Assembly: GCF_000517125.1 (NCBI RefSeq)
Contig: NZ_KI912155.1
Location: 1,840,696 to 1,904,695 of the forward strand
DNA: 64,000 nt
Source: Arthrobacter sp. MA-N2
Lineage (GTDB): Bacteria > Actinomycetota > Actinomycetes > Actinomycetales > Micrococcaceae
Direction of reading: 5' to 3'
Of the stretch, positions 1 through 8,036 are shown in pieces. A program made the position numbers and the translations under genes. The stretch's first letter is position 1; the number at the start of each line of letters is the position of its first letter. Under the pieces are notes generated by a model, which made no database searches, was not told where the DNA came from, and saw nothing but the letters and a program-made list of their open reading frames with translations.

Positions 1-1406
1 AGGAAGCGTTCGATCTCGGCTTCTTCCACCACGCCCGCGGCGAGGGTGCGGAACTTGTCGATGTACTGCTGGCGGGCGAACGGCCGGGCACCGAGGGGGT
101 GTGCGTCCGCGACGGCGATCGATTCGGTGATGACCGTGCCGTCGGTAAGCGTGATGACAACGGTGCCGCCGAAGGCCTTTTCGGCGATGTCCAGGGAGTG
201 GTAGCGGCGGGTCCATTCGGGGTCTTCGACGGTGGTGACTTTGTGCCAGAGTTCCACGGTGTCGGCACGTCCGGCACGTTCGGGGCTGTAGGAGTCCACG
301 TGGTGCCAGGAGCCGTCCTGCAACGCGACGGTGAAGATGTACGGGATGGAGTGGTCCAGCGTCTCCCGCGAAGCGGTGGGCGAGTATTTTTGGGGGTCGT
401 TGGCGCCGGAACCGATCACGTAGTGCGTGTGGTGGCTGGTCTTGATCAGCACGGACTTCACGTTGGCCGGGTCCGTGGTCTCGGGGTGCTCTTTGTGGAG
501 TTTGCGGGCGAGGTCGATCCAGGCCTGGGCCTGGTATTCGGCGGAGTGTTCCTTGGTGTAAGTGTCCAGGATGGCGCGTTTGGGCTCTCCGGCCTCGGGC
601 AGCGGGACCTCGTAGGAGGCGTTAGGTCCATCCAGCATCCAGGCGATCACGCCGTCTTCGCCTTCGTAGATCGGCACGGGGGAGGTCTGTCCGCGCATGG
701 CACGGTCCGCGGACTCGACGGCCATTTTTCCGGCGAATGCGGGGGCGTGGGCCTTCCAGGTGGAGATTTCGCCCTTGCGGGACTGCCGCGTGGCGGTGGT
801 GGTGTGCAGGGCCTGGCCGATCGACTGGAAGATGGTTTCGACGTCCAGGCCCAGGAGGGTGCCGATGCCGGCGGCGGCGGAGGGGCCCAGGTGCGCGACG
901 TGGTCGATCTTGTGCTTGTGCAGGCAGATGGCCTTGACCAGGTTCACTTGGATCTCGTATCCGGTGGCGATGCCGCGGATCAGGTCTTTGCCGCTGGAGC
1001 CGACGTGCTGGGCGACGGCGAGGATCGGCGGGATGTTGTCGCCGGGGTGGGAGTATTCCGCGGCCAGGAAGGTGTCGTGGTAGTCCAGTTCACGCACGGC
1101 GACGCCGTTGGCCCAGGCGGCCCATTCGGGGGAGACCTTGTCGCTGATCCCGAAGACGGAGGAGCCTTTGCCGTTGGTGGTCGGCGCGTGGGTGAGGGCC
1201 TGCGCCCGGGCCGCGATGATGGGGGCACGGTTCAGGGAGGCAACGGCGACGGCGGCATTGTCGATGATCCGGTTGATGATCATTTCCGCGACCAGGGGAG
1301 TCACCTCGACGGGATCGGCGGCGACGGTCGCGATCTTGTGCGCCAGCTGATCCTGCCGGGCAAGGTTTTCTTCGCTCTTGTAGACGCGGACGTGGTTGTT
1401 CTTCAC
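1..1406 (-). CDS. prpD: 2-methylcitrate dehydratase PrpD, 3' end cut by the window edge
   Basis: PrpD dehydrates 2-methylcitrate to 2-methyl-cis-aconitate in the methylcitrate cycle, which oxidises propionyl-CoA in the cytoplasm. The reverse-strand reading starts at a GTG at 1406 ([16 protein letters not shown]) with AAGGAG seven bases upstream. It stays open for 468 codons to the window edge, close to the roughly 500 residues usual for the MmgE/PrpD family. The family signature ELDYHDTF, followed by the SHPGDNIPP tract, is present. The gene follows the GntR regulator by 11 bases, and the regulator stop codon lies directly before the prpD ribosome binding site, so the two are probably co-transcribed. 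Family assignment is strong. The C-terminus and the probable prpB/prpC neighbours lie outside the window. Confidence 0.93.
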   Translation of the reverse strand, partial: MKNNHVRVYKSEENLARQDQLAHKIATVAADPVEVTPLVAEMIINRIIDNAAVAVASLNRAPIIAARAQALTHAPTTNGKGSSVFGISDKVSPEWAAWANGVAVRELDYHDTFLAAEYSHPGDNIPPILAVAQHVGSSGKDLIRGIATGYEIQVNLVKAICLHKHKIDHVAHLGPSAAAGIGTLLGLDVETIFQSIGQALHTTTATRQSRKGEISTWKAHAPAFAGKMAVESADRAMRGQTSPVPIYEGEDGVIAWMLDGPNASYEVPLPEAGEPKRAILDTYTKEHSAEYQAQAWIDLARKLHKEHPETTDPANVKSVLIKTSHHTHYVIGSGANDPQKYSPTASRETLDHSIPYIFTVALQDGSWHHVDSYSPERAGRADTVELWHKVTTVEDPEWTRRYHSLDIAEKAFGGTVVITLTDGTVITESIAVADAHPLGARPFARQQYIDKFRTLAAGVVEEAEIERF

Positions 1407-1417
1407 CGTGGTGCTCC

Positions 1418-2062
1418 TTATGAGTGAGGTGTATGGGTGGCTTTGACGTGGGAAAGACTGCGGTGCAGATGAAGGATGGTGGCCGCCTCGGCGAGCCGCG
1501 GATTGCCTGCCGCGATGGCTTCGGCGATCGCGGCATGCTCGGCCGCGGCGGCGTTGAGGCGCTCGGCGTCGTCGGCAGCGAGGCGCCGGACCCGCACCAA
1601 GTGCACGCGCAGACTGCGCATGGCCTGGGCGAGATAGGAATTGGAAATAGCCTCATCGATCGCCTCATCCAAGCGGGCAACCAGGGCGTAGTAGGCATGC
1701 CGTGCGGGATCGCTGTCATTGAGTAGCTTGGGAGCCTCCAACAGCCTGGCGTGAAGCTCGCCGAACACGGCCCTCTCGCCGCGTTCGGCGGCCAGGGCCG
1801 CCGCCTTGACTTCCAGGGTTTCGCGCAGCTCGAACAGTTCGTCGATGTCCTCCAGCGAGATGTCGGTGACGACGACGCCGCGGCCCCCTGCCGCCGTCGT
1901 GAGCCCTTCCGCGTTGAGCCGGCCCAGCGCCTCCCGCACAGGGGTGCGCGAGACCCCCAAACGCTCGGACTGCTCAACCTCCGCCAGCACCGTTCCCGGC
2001 AGAAGACGCCACTCCATGATGTCCTTGCGGAGGGCCGCGTAGGCCCTGTCACTGGCACGCAT
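1418..2062 (-). CDS. GntR/FadR-family regulator of the propionate genes
   Basis: The 214-residue protein has an N-terminal winged helix (about residues 5-70; [17 protein letters not shown], then [22 protein letters not shown]) typical of GntR regulators. An all-helical C-terminal FCD ligand-binding domain follows (about 75-205). FCD regulators bind small carboxylates. Here the effector is likely a propionate-pathway metabolite such as methylcitrate or propionyl-CoA (inference from context). The ATG at 2062 has GGGAAAGG upstream. The gene precedes prpD on the same strand and is divergent from prpE, with two TGTATACA palindromes between them, so it probably controls both directions and itself. 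Confidence 0.88.
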   Translation of the reverse strand: MRASDRAYAALRKDIMEWRLLPGTVLAEVEQSERLGVSRTPVREALGRLNAEGLTTAAGGRGVVVTDISLEDIDELFELRETLEVKAAALAAERGERAVFGELHARLLEAPKLLNDSDPARHAYYALVARLDEAIDEAISNSYLAQAMRSLRVHLVRVRRLAADDAERLNAAAAEHAAIAEAIAAGNPRLAEAATILHLHRSLSHVKATHTPHS

Positions 2063-2103
2063 GGACCTTTCCCTTCATCCGCAAACATCCTCAAACTTGA
2101 CTA

Positions 2104-2176
2104 GTGTATACACAACAATGACATCTTGCCGTGAGTGAGCGCAATAGCTGCCTAGGAATTGAATCTGTGTATACAA
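2104..2176. promoter_or_regulatory. Paired GntR-type operators in the prpD/prpE divergent promoter
   Basis: Two copies of the palindrome TGTATACA lie at 2105-2112 (within GTGTATACAC, 2104-2113) and 2168-2175 (within TGTGTATACAAA). Their starts are 63 bases apart, about six helical turns. They sit between the GntR start at 2062 and prpE. The core resembles the GT-N(1)-TAC-type sites of FadR-subfamily GntR proteins. Binding by the adjacent regulator is inferred. Confidence 0.7.
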
Positions 2177-2246
2177 AGGTCTTGTTGTGAAGATGGGGAG
2201 CGACTACCATGTTGCTCATCACAACGTCGTGGACAAGGACTCACTC

Positions 2247-4148
2247 ATGGACAACTCCGCCTACCGGAATGCCTACGAACGCAGCCTGACGCATGCACCG
2301 GATTTCTGGCTCGACGCCGCGAAAAAGGTCACGTGGTCCACGGCACCGGAGCGGGCGCTGGACAGCGGCAACGCCCCGTTGTACCGATGGTTCCCGGACG
2401 GCGTGCTCAACACTTCCTTCAACGCCCTGGACCGTCATGTCCTGGCGGGCCGCGGGGACCAGGACGCGCTCATCTACGACTCCGCAGTGCTCCACAGCCA
2501 GCGGCAGTATACGTACGCCGAACTCACGGAACTCGTGGCAAAATTCGCCGGCGTCCTCAAGGGACAAGGCGTGGGCAAGGGAGACCGGGTGGTGATCTAT
2601 ATGCCTATGATCCCCGAAGCGGTGATCGCCATGCTGGCAACCGCGCGGCTCGGCGCCGTCCATTCGGTGGTCTTCGGTGGGTTCGCCCCGAAGGAACTTG
2701 CTGCCCGCATCCGGGACGCCGAGCCAGCAGTAGTGGTCACTTCGTCCGGCGGCATCGAGCCGTCCCGCCGGGTGGAATACCTGCCCGCCGTAGCGGAGGC
2801 CCTGGAACTGGCGGGGGTTCCGGATCTGCGCGTAGTGGTTAAGGACCGCGACGGCTTCAAAGCCACCGCAGCGGACTTCCACGGTTGGCTGGACTGGGAC
2901 GACGAGATGGCCGCGGCCTCACCTGCGGCGCCCGTAGACGTCAGCTCCACGGATCCGCTCTACATTCTGTACACGTCCGGCACCACTGGAATTCCCAAGG
3001 GGGTTGTCCGGGATAACGGTGGGCACGCGGTCGCACTTTCGTGGACGATGGAGAACATCTACGACATTGGCCCCGGGGATGTTCTCTGGACCGCCTCCGA
3101 CGTCGGGTGGGTGGTGGGGCACTCCTACATCACTTATGGGCCGCTTCTGGCGGGCGCCACCACCGTCCTGTACGAAGGCAAGCCTGTGGGCACTCCCGAC
3201 GCCGGGGCGTTCTGGCGCGTTATCGAGGACCATAAGGTCAATGTTCTGTTCACGGCGCCCACCGCTCTGCGCGCGATCCGCAAGGCCGACCCCGGGGCGG
3301 AGCTGCTGGCCGATTACGACATATCCAGTTTGAAGACCCTCTTCGTGGCCGGTGAGCGGCTGGACACGGACACCTACCACTGGGCCGACCAAGCGCTGGA
3401 CGTTCCCGTGGTGGACCACTGGTGGCAGACCGAGACAGGTTGGGCCATCTGTGCAAACCCGAGGGGCCTGGACGCCCTTCCCATCAAGCCGGGCTCACCC
3501 TCCGTGCCGATGCCAGGGTTCAACCTCAGCATTGTGGACGGCAACGGAGACGCGGTGGAGCCTGGCGAAGAAGGCAACATCGTCCTGCGCCTTCCTTTGC
3601 CGCCGGGAACCCTCACCACGCTGTGGGGAGACGATGCCCGATACATTTCCTCATACCTTGAAGTCTTCAAGGGCTGCTATGCCACTGGCGATTCCGGGTA
3701 TCAAGACGCCGACGGCTACGTTTTCGTGATGGGGCGCACCGACGACGTCATCAACGTGGCCGGCCACAGGTTGTCAACCGGCTCCATGGAGCAGGTTCTC
3801 GGGCAACACCCGGCGGTGGCGGAATGCGCCGTCATCGGCGTCGCCGACCCCCTGAAGGGCCAACGCGCCAGCGGCTACGTCGTCTTGAAATCCGGTGTCC
3901 ATATGGACGAAGGCCAGCTCGCGCAGGAGCTGATCGCCATGGTCCGCCGAGACATCGGGCCCGTCGCCGATTTCAAGAACGTCAAGGTGGTGGACGCGCT
4001 GCCCAAAACGCGGTCGGGAAAGATCCTCCGCAAGACGATGCGCCAACTTGTCGACGGAGAAGAGTATGTCACCCCCTCGACCATCGAGGACCCCGAAGTT
4101 CTGGAGCGGCTCGTCGCGGTTCTTCGTCCCACTTCCGCAGCGGACTGA
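2247..4148 (+). CDS. prpE: Propionate-CoA ligase PrpE (acyl-CoA synthetase)
   Basis: This enzyme activates propionate with ATP and CoA to propionyl-CoA, feeding the methylcitrate cycle. It carries the AMP-binding signature LYTSGTTGIPKGV in the middle. The C-terminal GRTDDVINVAGHRLSTGSME segment holds the domain-hinge aspartate, and TRSGKILRKTMRQ carries the lysine that is acetylated in acetyl- and propionyl-CoA synthetases. I place the start at ATG 2247 (MDNSAYRNAYERS, 633 residues), which has AAGGAC seven bases upstream and matches the family N-terminus. An in-frame GTG at 2187 would overlap the operator region and add 20 atypical residues. It is divergent from the GntR gene and prpD. Acetyl-CoA synthetase is the nearest alternative, but context favours propionate. 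Confidence 0.9.
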   Translation: MDNSAYRNAYERSLTHAPDFWLDAAKKVTWSTAPERALDSGNAPLYRWFPDGVLNTSFNALDRHVLAGRGDQDALIYDSAVLHSQRQYTYAELTELVAKFAGVLKGQGVGKGDRVVIYMPMIPEAVIAMLATARLGAVHSVVFGGFAPKELAARIRDAEPAVVVTSSGGIEPSRRVEYLPAVAEALELAGVPDLRVVVKDRDGFKATAADFHGWLDWDDEMAAASPAAPVDVSSTDPLYILYTSGTTGIPKGVVRDNGGHAVALSWTMENIYDIGPGDVLWTASDVGWVVGHSYITYGPLLAGATTVLYEGKPVGTPDAGAFWRVIEDHKVNVLFTAPTALRAIRKADPGAELLADYDISSLKTLFVAGERLDTDTYHWADQALDVPVVDHWWQTETGWAICANPRGLDALPIKPGSPSVPMPGFNLSIVDGNGDAVEPGEEGNIVLRLPLPPGTLTTLWGDDARYISSYLEVFKGCYATGDSGYQDADGYVFVMGRTDDVINVAGHRLSTGSMEQVLGQHPAVAECAVIGVADPLKGQRASGYVVLKSGVHMDEGQLAQELIAMVRRDIGPVADFKNVKVVDALPKTRSGKILRKTMRQLVDGEEYVTPSTIEDPEVLERLVAVLRPTSAAD

Positions 4149-4161
4149 CTAGCCGCTATTT

Positions 4162-4196
4162 CCCATCGGCCCGAGCCCCAAAATCGGGCCGATGGG
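4162..4196. terminator. Hairpin terminator between prpE and the converging LAxTG ORF
   Basis: A perfect 13-bp stem (CCCATCGGCCCGA, 4162-4174, with its complement at 4184-4196) encloses a nine-base loop, 14 bases after the prpE stop. There is no T run, as is common in actinobacterial terminators. It could serve both converging strands. Confidence 0.7.
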
Positions 4197-4209
4197 GCAG
4201 GAGCGTCTA

Positions 4210-4509
4210 CTACCTGACCGAGCGACGGCGGCGAGCGACCAGGAGTGTTGCGCCGAGACCGGCCCCGAGAAGCAGTACGCCGACGAGGAGCGCGCCGAGG
4301 GGATTTGCGCCGGTTTTCGCTAGCGGGGAGCTTGAACCGGTACTCGCCGGAGCGGAGCCGCTGTCGGCGTCCGTCGGCGTTCCGGCAACGGCAATATCAG
4401 TGCCGGTCACCGTGGTGATTGCTGGGTCAGGGCTCGAGCCGTTGGCGGGTGGTCCGACCATGGGGGCGATGGGGGCGACCGCCTGCGGGCTGGCCCAACA
4501 GCATCGCAC
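4210..4509 (-). CDS. LAxTG cell-wall sorting tail, probably the remnant of a surface protein
   Basis: The 99-residue reading ends in a textbook sorting region: a Pro/Thr/Ser-rich spacer, LAKTG, about 22 hydrophobic residues (GALLVGVLLLGAGLGATLL) and the basic tail ARRRRSVR. LAxTG is the motif favoured by class E sortases of high-GC Gram-positive bacteria. The only start is a GTG giving MRCCWASPQ, with no signal peptide and no mature domain, so the protein cannot be exported as read. Coding-like tracts upstream in other frames suggest a frameshifted or truncated surface protein. It converges on prpE across a hairpin. Confidence 0.42.
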   Translation of the reverse strand: MRCCWASPQAVAPIAPMVGPPANGSSPDPAITTVTGTDIAVAGTPTDADSGSAPASTGSSSPLAKTGANPLGALLVGVLLLGAGLGATLLVARRRRSVR

Positions 4510-4814
4510 CCACGCCCGCCGCGCCGCGCTGGCAGGAGGCCTGGACCGGGATCACCCCTCAGGAAACGCGGACCTCGCGGCCGCCATCCGCGTTGTCGGT
4601 CCACGGCACGGGCACGAACCTGGGTAGTACCGGGGGTGTTGGGTTAATGCTTCGCAGGCTCACCAAGGAAAGGGCGTCCGCTGGCGCGGCCGGCTGTTGG
4701 GTCCGGGCCGTGCCGTCGCAGAGCTCCGGACACCGTGGCCGGGGGTGTCTACGACGATGCTCCTATAGACGTCAAATTGCGGCTCGGGCTTGACCGGTCT
4801 TGGCCTGAAGTATC
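4510..4814. other. Non-coding stretch with traces of a decayed gene
   Basis: No intact gene is visible in these 305 bases. On the minus strand one frame gives a protein-like tract, RFVPVPWTDNADGGREVRVS, ending at a TGA at 4559-4561 with strongly GC-rich third positions. This looks like a coding remnant belonging with the sorting tail at 4210-4509. The last 70 bases before chaA must hold its promoter, but I cannot point to clear -35/-10 boxes. Confidence 0.4.
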
Positions 4815-6065
4815 ATGAACGGCAGAGTGAGACACCAGCGCTGCGGACGGGACGGCCCGTTCGTTTGGATCGACATGGGGACGGCCTTGTGGAATGGGGC
4901 TCAACACTTGGTTTCCTCTACTGTACGATCCATATTTACGCGTGCAGCCATAGTGCGCGTCGCGGTGGGTTGGGGCGCCGTCGTCGGGCTTGTGTTTGCG
5001 GGGCCCCTGCTTGAGCCCCCAGTCCCCACCTGGCTGCTGATTACTGCACTCGTGCTCATCGTCGGAGTCGTTCTGGTCTGCGCCTTTGGGGTGGTCCACG
5101 AGGCCGAACATCTCGCCCACCGGCTTGGTGATCCCTACGGCTCCCTGGTCCTGACACTTTCGATTGTGCTGATCGAGGTGGTGCTCATTTCGGCTGTCAT
5201 GCTGGGGCCGGGTGAGCACGCCACCATCGCCCGGGACTCGGTGATGGCCGTGTCCATGATCATTCTCAACGCCGTGATTGGGCTTTCACTTCTCGTCGGG
5301 GCGATGAAGCACGGCAATCTGGGCCACAACCGGACTGGCACCTCGTCATATCTCGCCCTGCTCGTCGTGCTCGTTTCGCTGGCCTTCGCCCTGCCGGCGC
5401 TCATTGGGCGTGACGGCTCATATACGCTCGGGCAGGAAGTCCCCGTCATCGCGCTTACCCTCGCCTTGTATGCCTTCTTCCTTTACCGGCAGATGGGCAG
5501 ACAAGCTGACGACTTCCGGGAAATTGATTCAGGCTTCACGGCCGGCCCGGACTTACCTGACAGCGCCGAGAAGCGCAGCCGGGCCAGCGTTACCCAAGTC
5601 ATCGCGGAGCACAAGGCCGAGGTGTTGCTGCGGGTCGTGCTGTTGATCGTGACGGTACTGCCCATCGTGCTGCTTTCGCACAACATGGCCGCGCTCCTGG
5701 ACGACGGGCTCGGCCGTGTCGGTGCGCCCGTGGCCCTTTCCGGCGTCCTGATCGCCATGATTGTGTTCCTGCCTGAGTCGATCACATCGGTGCGCGCAGC
5801 CTTGCGGGGTGAGATCCAGCGAGTCAGCAACCTATGCCATGGCGCACTGGTTTCCACGGTCGGTCTGACAATCCCAGCCGTCCTCATCATTGGCGCCCTC
5901 ACCGGTCAGGCCGTCGTACTCGGGGAGTCCCCGGCCAAGCTATTACTCCTCGGCGTCACGTTGATGCTGTCGGTGACCACACTTGCTTCCAAGAAGGTGA
6001 CTGCGATCCACGGCGCGGCCCATCTCGTGGTCTTCGCGGTCTACGGCATCGCCGTATTTTCTTAA
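4815..6065 (+). CDS. chaA: ChaA-type calcium (sodium)/proton antiporter
   Basis: This integral membrane protein of about 11 hydrophobic segments belongs to the cation/Ca2+ exchanger superfamily. It exports Ca2+ or Na+/K+ in exchange for protons and helps with alkaline and salt stress. The first-half signature EAEHLAHRLGDPYGSLVLTL, followed by SIVLIEVVLIS, is characteristic of ChaA. The second repeat carries LPESITSVRAALRGEIQ and GLTIPAVLIIG. A cytoplasmic loop of about 50 residues separates the halves. Length (416 residues) fits the family. The start is uncertain: ATG 4815 adds a polar leader, while ATG 4875 (MGTALWNG) has GGAT upstream and starts nearer the first membrane segment. It appears monocistronic. 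Confidence 0.88.
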   Translation: MNGRVRHQRCGRDGPFVWIDMGTALWNGAQHLVSSTVRSIFTRAAIVRVAVGWGAVVGLVFAGPLLEPPVPTWLLITALVLIVGVVLVCAFGVVHEAEHLAHRLGDPYGSLVLTLSIVLIEVVLISAVMLGPGEHATIARDSVMAVSMIILNAVIGLSLLVGAMKHGNLGHNRTGTSSYLALLVVLVSLAFALPALIGRDGSYTLGQEVPVIALTLALYAFFLYRQMGRQADDFREIDSGFTAGPDLPDSAEKRSRASVTQVIAEHKAEVLLRVVLLIVTVLPIVLLSHNMAALLDDGLGRVGAPVALSGVLIAMIVFLPESITSVRAALRGEIQRVSNLCHGALVSTVGLTIPAVLIIGALTGQAVVLGESPAKLLLLGVTLMLSVTTLASKKVTAIHGAAHLVVFAVYGIAVFS

Positions 6066-6728
6066 GCCCCGCGGCGAGGCTCTTCCCTCGCCCGCCACGA
6101 CGCCGTCCCTCATCCAATGACGTCAGCGCCTAACCGTTGAGATGCATCCGCCGGACCCCGTAAACCGGCGCCGCGACGGCCGGTTTGGGCCACGTGCTCG
6201 GTCAACCATTGGCGGTAGTTCGTAGCGAGGGCGTCGTTGCGGAGGGAGACCCCGTTCCACAAGGGAAATTTTGGAGGGCCATTGGCCCGTGCCCCGTGCC
6301 CCGTGCCCCGTGCCCCGGGACTTCGGACAGAAGCACCGGCAACCACCCCCTGCGCTACCACCGGTCAGTCTTGCGCGTCTTCTTCGGACGGATTTCAGCT
6401 TGGATCGCCGCATTCGCGGAGAAAAGTGGAGCCGATAAGCCGGGTCACCGTTCAAGGAGCATCGTTCCCTAAGCGCCGATGGGTGCGGCTCAGGGCGGAG
6501 AAGTTGAGCTGGAATTCCGCTGCGTTGTTTTTCAGCAAACATTGCGGCCTTGCTTCATTTTCTCTGCTGATGGTTTGCGTTCGCCTTGGAACACTCGAAG
6601 TCAAATACAACTTTGGACACTTCGGGGGCGATGAGATTAATGAGCGGTTCGTTGATAGGTCATTCAGGAATTCAGGATGTCCGGAATTTTCGTAGATGCG
6701 GTGCTGTCTGGAGCAGGAAAAAACTCTG
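6066..6728. other. 660-base intergenic region with tandem repeat and possible repeat-element remnant
   Basis: No gene with family resemblance is visible. A GC-rich imperfect hairpin follows the chaA stop (GGCGAGG near 6071, CCTCGCC near 6086). On the minus strand at about 6160-6290 one frame reads PLWNGVSLRNDALATNYRQW, which is protein-like but leads into a low-complexity tract made by the 7-bp tandem repeat at 6286-6317. From about 6450 to 6690 the sequence becomes AT-richer than its surroundings and probably contains the promoter of the glycosyltransferase. Confidence 0.5.
6286..6317. repeat. 7-bp tandem repeat (CCCGTGC)
   Basis: The heptamer CCCGTGC is repeated about 4.5 times without interruption. 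A repeat of this size outside a gene can vary in copy number by slipped-strand mispairing. No function is evident. Confidence 0.85.
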
Positions 6729-7778
6729 GTGATCACGGTCCTTATCCCGGCGCACAATGAGGCGTCTGGCATCGTTGGAACTCTTCAATCCCTGAAGAAA
6801 CAGACGCTTATTCCGGACAGGGTGATTGTTGTTGCCGATAACTGCACCGACGGCACCGAAAGGCTCGCCTTGGCTGAGGGAGCAGAAGTCATCCGCACCC
6901 TCGGGAACGAGGACAAGAAGGCTGGCGCGCTGAATTTCGCTTTGGCCGGCCTCCTCCCGGAGGCCGCGCCTGAGGACATGATCCTCGTCCAGGATGCCGA
7001 TTCACAGCTTTCCTACGATTTCATCGAGCGGGCGGTGGCTCATTTACGGGCGGATTCACGGCTCGGAGCGGTGGGTGGTGTCTTCCGCGGGGCAGGCGGC
7101 GGAGGGTTCGTCGGACACCTGCAGCGGAATGAGTACGCCCGGTACGCCCGCGACGTGAAGCGCCTCAGGGGTAAATGCCTGGTGGTGACCGGCACGGCAG
7201 CGCTGTTCAGGGTCCGGACCCTACGCGATGTCATCGCGGCCAGGTTGGACGGGACCCTTCCTGCTGGCGACGGACGCGGCGGCGTCTATGACACTTCGGT
7301 CCTGACGGAGGACAACGAGCTCTCATTTGCACTCCTCACCCTCCGATACCGGATCAAGTCCCCGGCCGATTGCACATTGGTCACTGAGGTCATGCCCACC
7401 TGGCGGGAGCTGTGGGCACAGCGCCTGCGGTGGAAGCGCGGAGCGGTGGAGAACTGCGTTCAGTACGGCTGGACCCGGGTTACCCGGCCATATTGGGCAC
7501 GGCAGGGCCTGTCCATGCTGGGCGTGCTCGTCACACTGAGCTATTTCAGCACGGTGGCGTTTGCACTGGCCACGGGGGCAGGGCTGCATATACAGCCGTT
7601 TTGGCTTGCCGTGACCGGTGTCTTCGTGATCGAACGGGTGGTGACCGTCCGGTTGCGCGGATGGAAGTACATGCTCGCCGCGGCCACCATGTACGAACTA
7701 GTGATCGATTTGTTCCTGCAAGTGGTCCATGCGAAGGCGTACGCAGATGCAGCATTCAACAACAAGAAAGCCTGGTGA
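6729..7778 (+). CDS. Membrane-bound family 2 glycosyltransferase (polysaccharide synthase type)
   Basis: This is a processive-type GT2 enzyme related to cellulose, hyaluronan and poly-N-acetylglucosamine synthases. The N-terminal GT-A domain shows VLIPAHNEA, VVADNCTDGT, the metal-binding VQDADS, the acceptor/base motif TEDNE and the QRLRWKRG (QxxRW) motif. Three hydrophobic segments follow (about residues 265-345). It probably polymerises a surface polysaccharide from a nucleotide sugar and exports it. GTG 6729 (start VITVLIPAHNEA) has GGAGCAGGA upstream and fits the family. The upstream ATG at 6696 lacks a ribosome binding site. The 54-residue LAxTG mini-protein starts 5 bases after its stop and should be translated from the same mRNA. 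The product is unknown. Confidence 0.85.
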   Translation: MITVLIPAHNEASGIVGTLQSLKKQTLIPDRVIVVADNCTDGTERLALAEGAEVIRTLGNEDKKAGALNFALAGLLPEAAPEDMILVQDADSQLSYDFIERAVAHLRADSRLGAVGGVFRGAGGGGFVGHLQRNEYARYARDVKRLRGKCLVVTGTAALFRVRTLRDVIAARLDGTLPAGDGRGGVYDTSVLTEDNELSFALLTLRYRIKSPADCTLVTEVMPTWRELWAQRLRWKRGAVENCVQYGWTRVTRPYWARQGLSMLGVLVTLSYFSTVAFALATGAGLHIQPFWLAVTGVFVIERVVTVRLRGWKYMLAAATMYELVIDLFLQVVHAKAYADAAFNNKKAW

Positions 7779-7783
7779 CAAGT

Positions 7784-7948
7784 ATGTATAACAACCCAGC
7801 AGCACCCGCAGCCGCGGGTCTCGGATCGGGAACGCTCGCCATGACCGGAGCAGGTGACCTCTTCTGGGTCGCCCTGGCAGCGTTCGCCCTTCTCGCCCTG
7901 GGCCTGGCCATCAAACGGATAGTGCCGGTCCGGGTCGAAAAGTCCTAG
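7784..7948 (+). CDS. 54-residue membrane mini-protein with LAxTG-like motif
   Basis: The ORF reads MYNNPAAPAAAGLGSGTLAMTG, then AGD, about 21 hydrophobic residues (LFWVALAAFALLALGLAI) and the basic tail KRIVPVRVEKS. This is the whole architecture of a sortase sorting signal (LAMTG, membrane helix, positive tail), yet there is no signal peptide and only about 17 residues precede the motif. It starts 5 bases after the glycosyltransferase stop and is followed by a strong terminator, so it is the last gene of a two-gene operon. It may be a single-pass accessory subunit of the synthase, or a sortase substrate using reverse signal-anchor insertion. Neither is proven. Confidence 0.62.
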   Translation: MYNNPAAPAAAGLGSGTLAMTGAGDLFWVALAAFALLALGLAIKRIVPVRVEKS

Positions 7949-7981
7949 GGAGAATTCCTTGGACAGGATTCGCTGGACAAC

Positions 7982-8026
7982 AACGCAGGGCGTCCGGAGA
8001 CCAAACGCCCTGCGTTCTGTTTTTTC
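7982..8026. terminator. Rho-independent terminator after the glycosyltransferase operon
   Basis: A perfect 12-bp stem (AACGCAGGGCGT, 7982-7993, pairing with 8005-8016) with an 11-base loop is followed by CTGTTTTTTC on the plus strand. It separates the plus-strand operon from the converging secreted-enzyme gene. Confidence 0.9.
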
Positions 8027-8036
8027 AGGGAATCTG

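Noticed and set aside
1090..2094. Long minus-strand ORF (334 residues) overlapping the GntR and prpD genes
   Set aside because: It is rich in Arg/Pro/Ser, has no domain, and is an out-of-frame reading of two recognisable genes.
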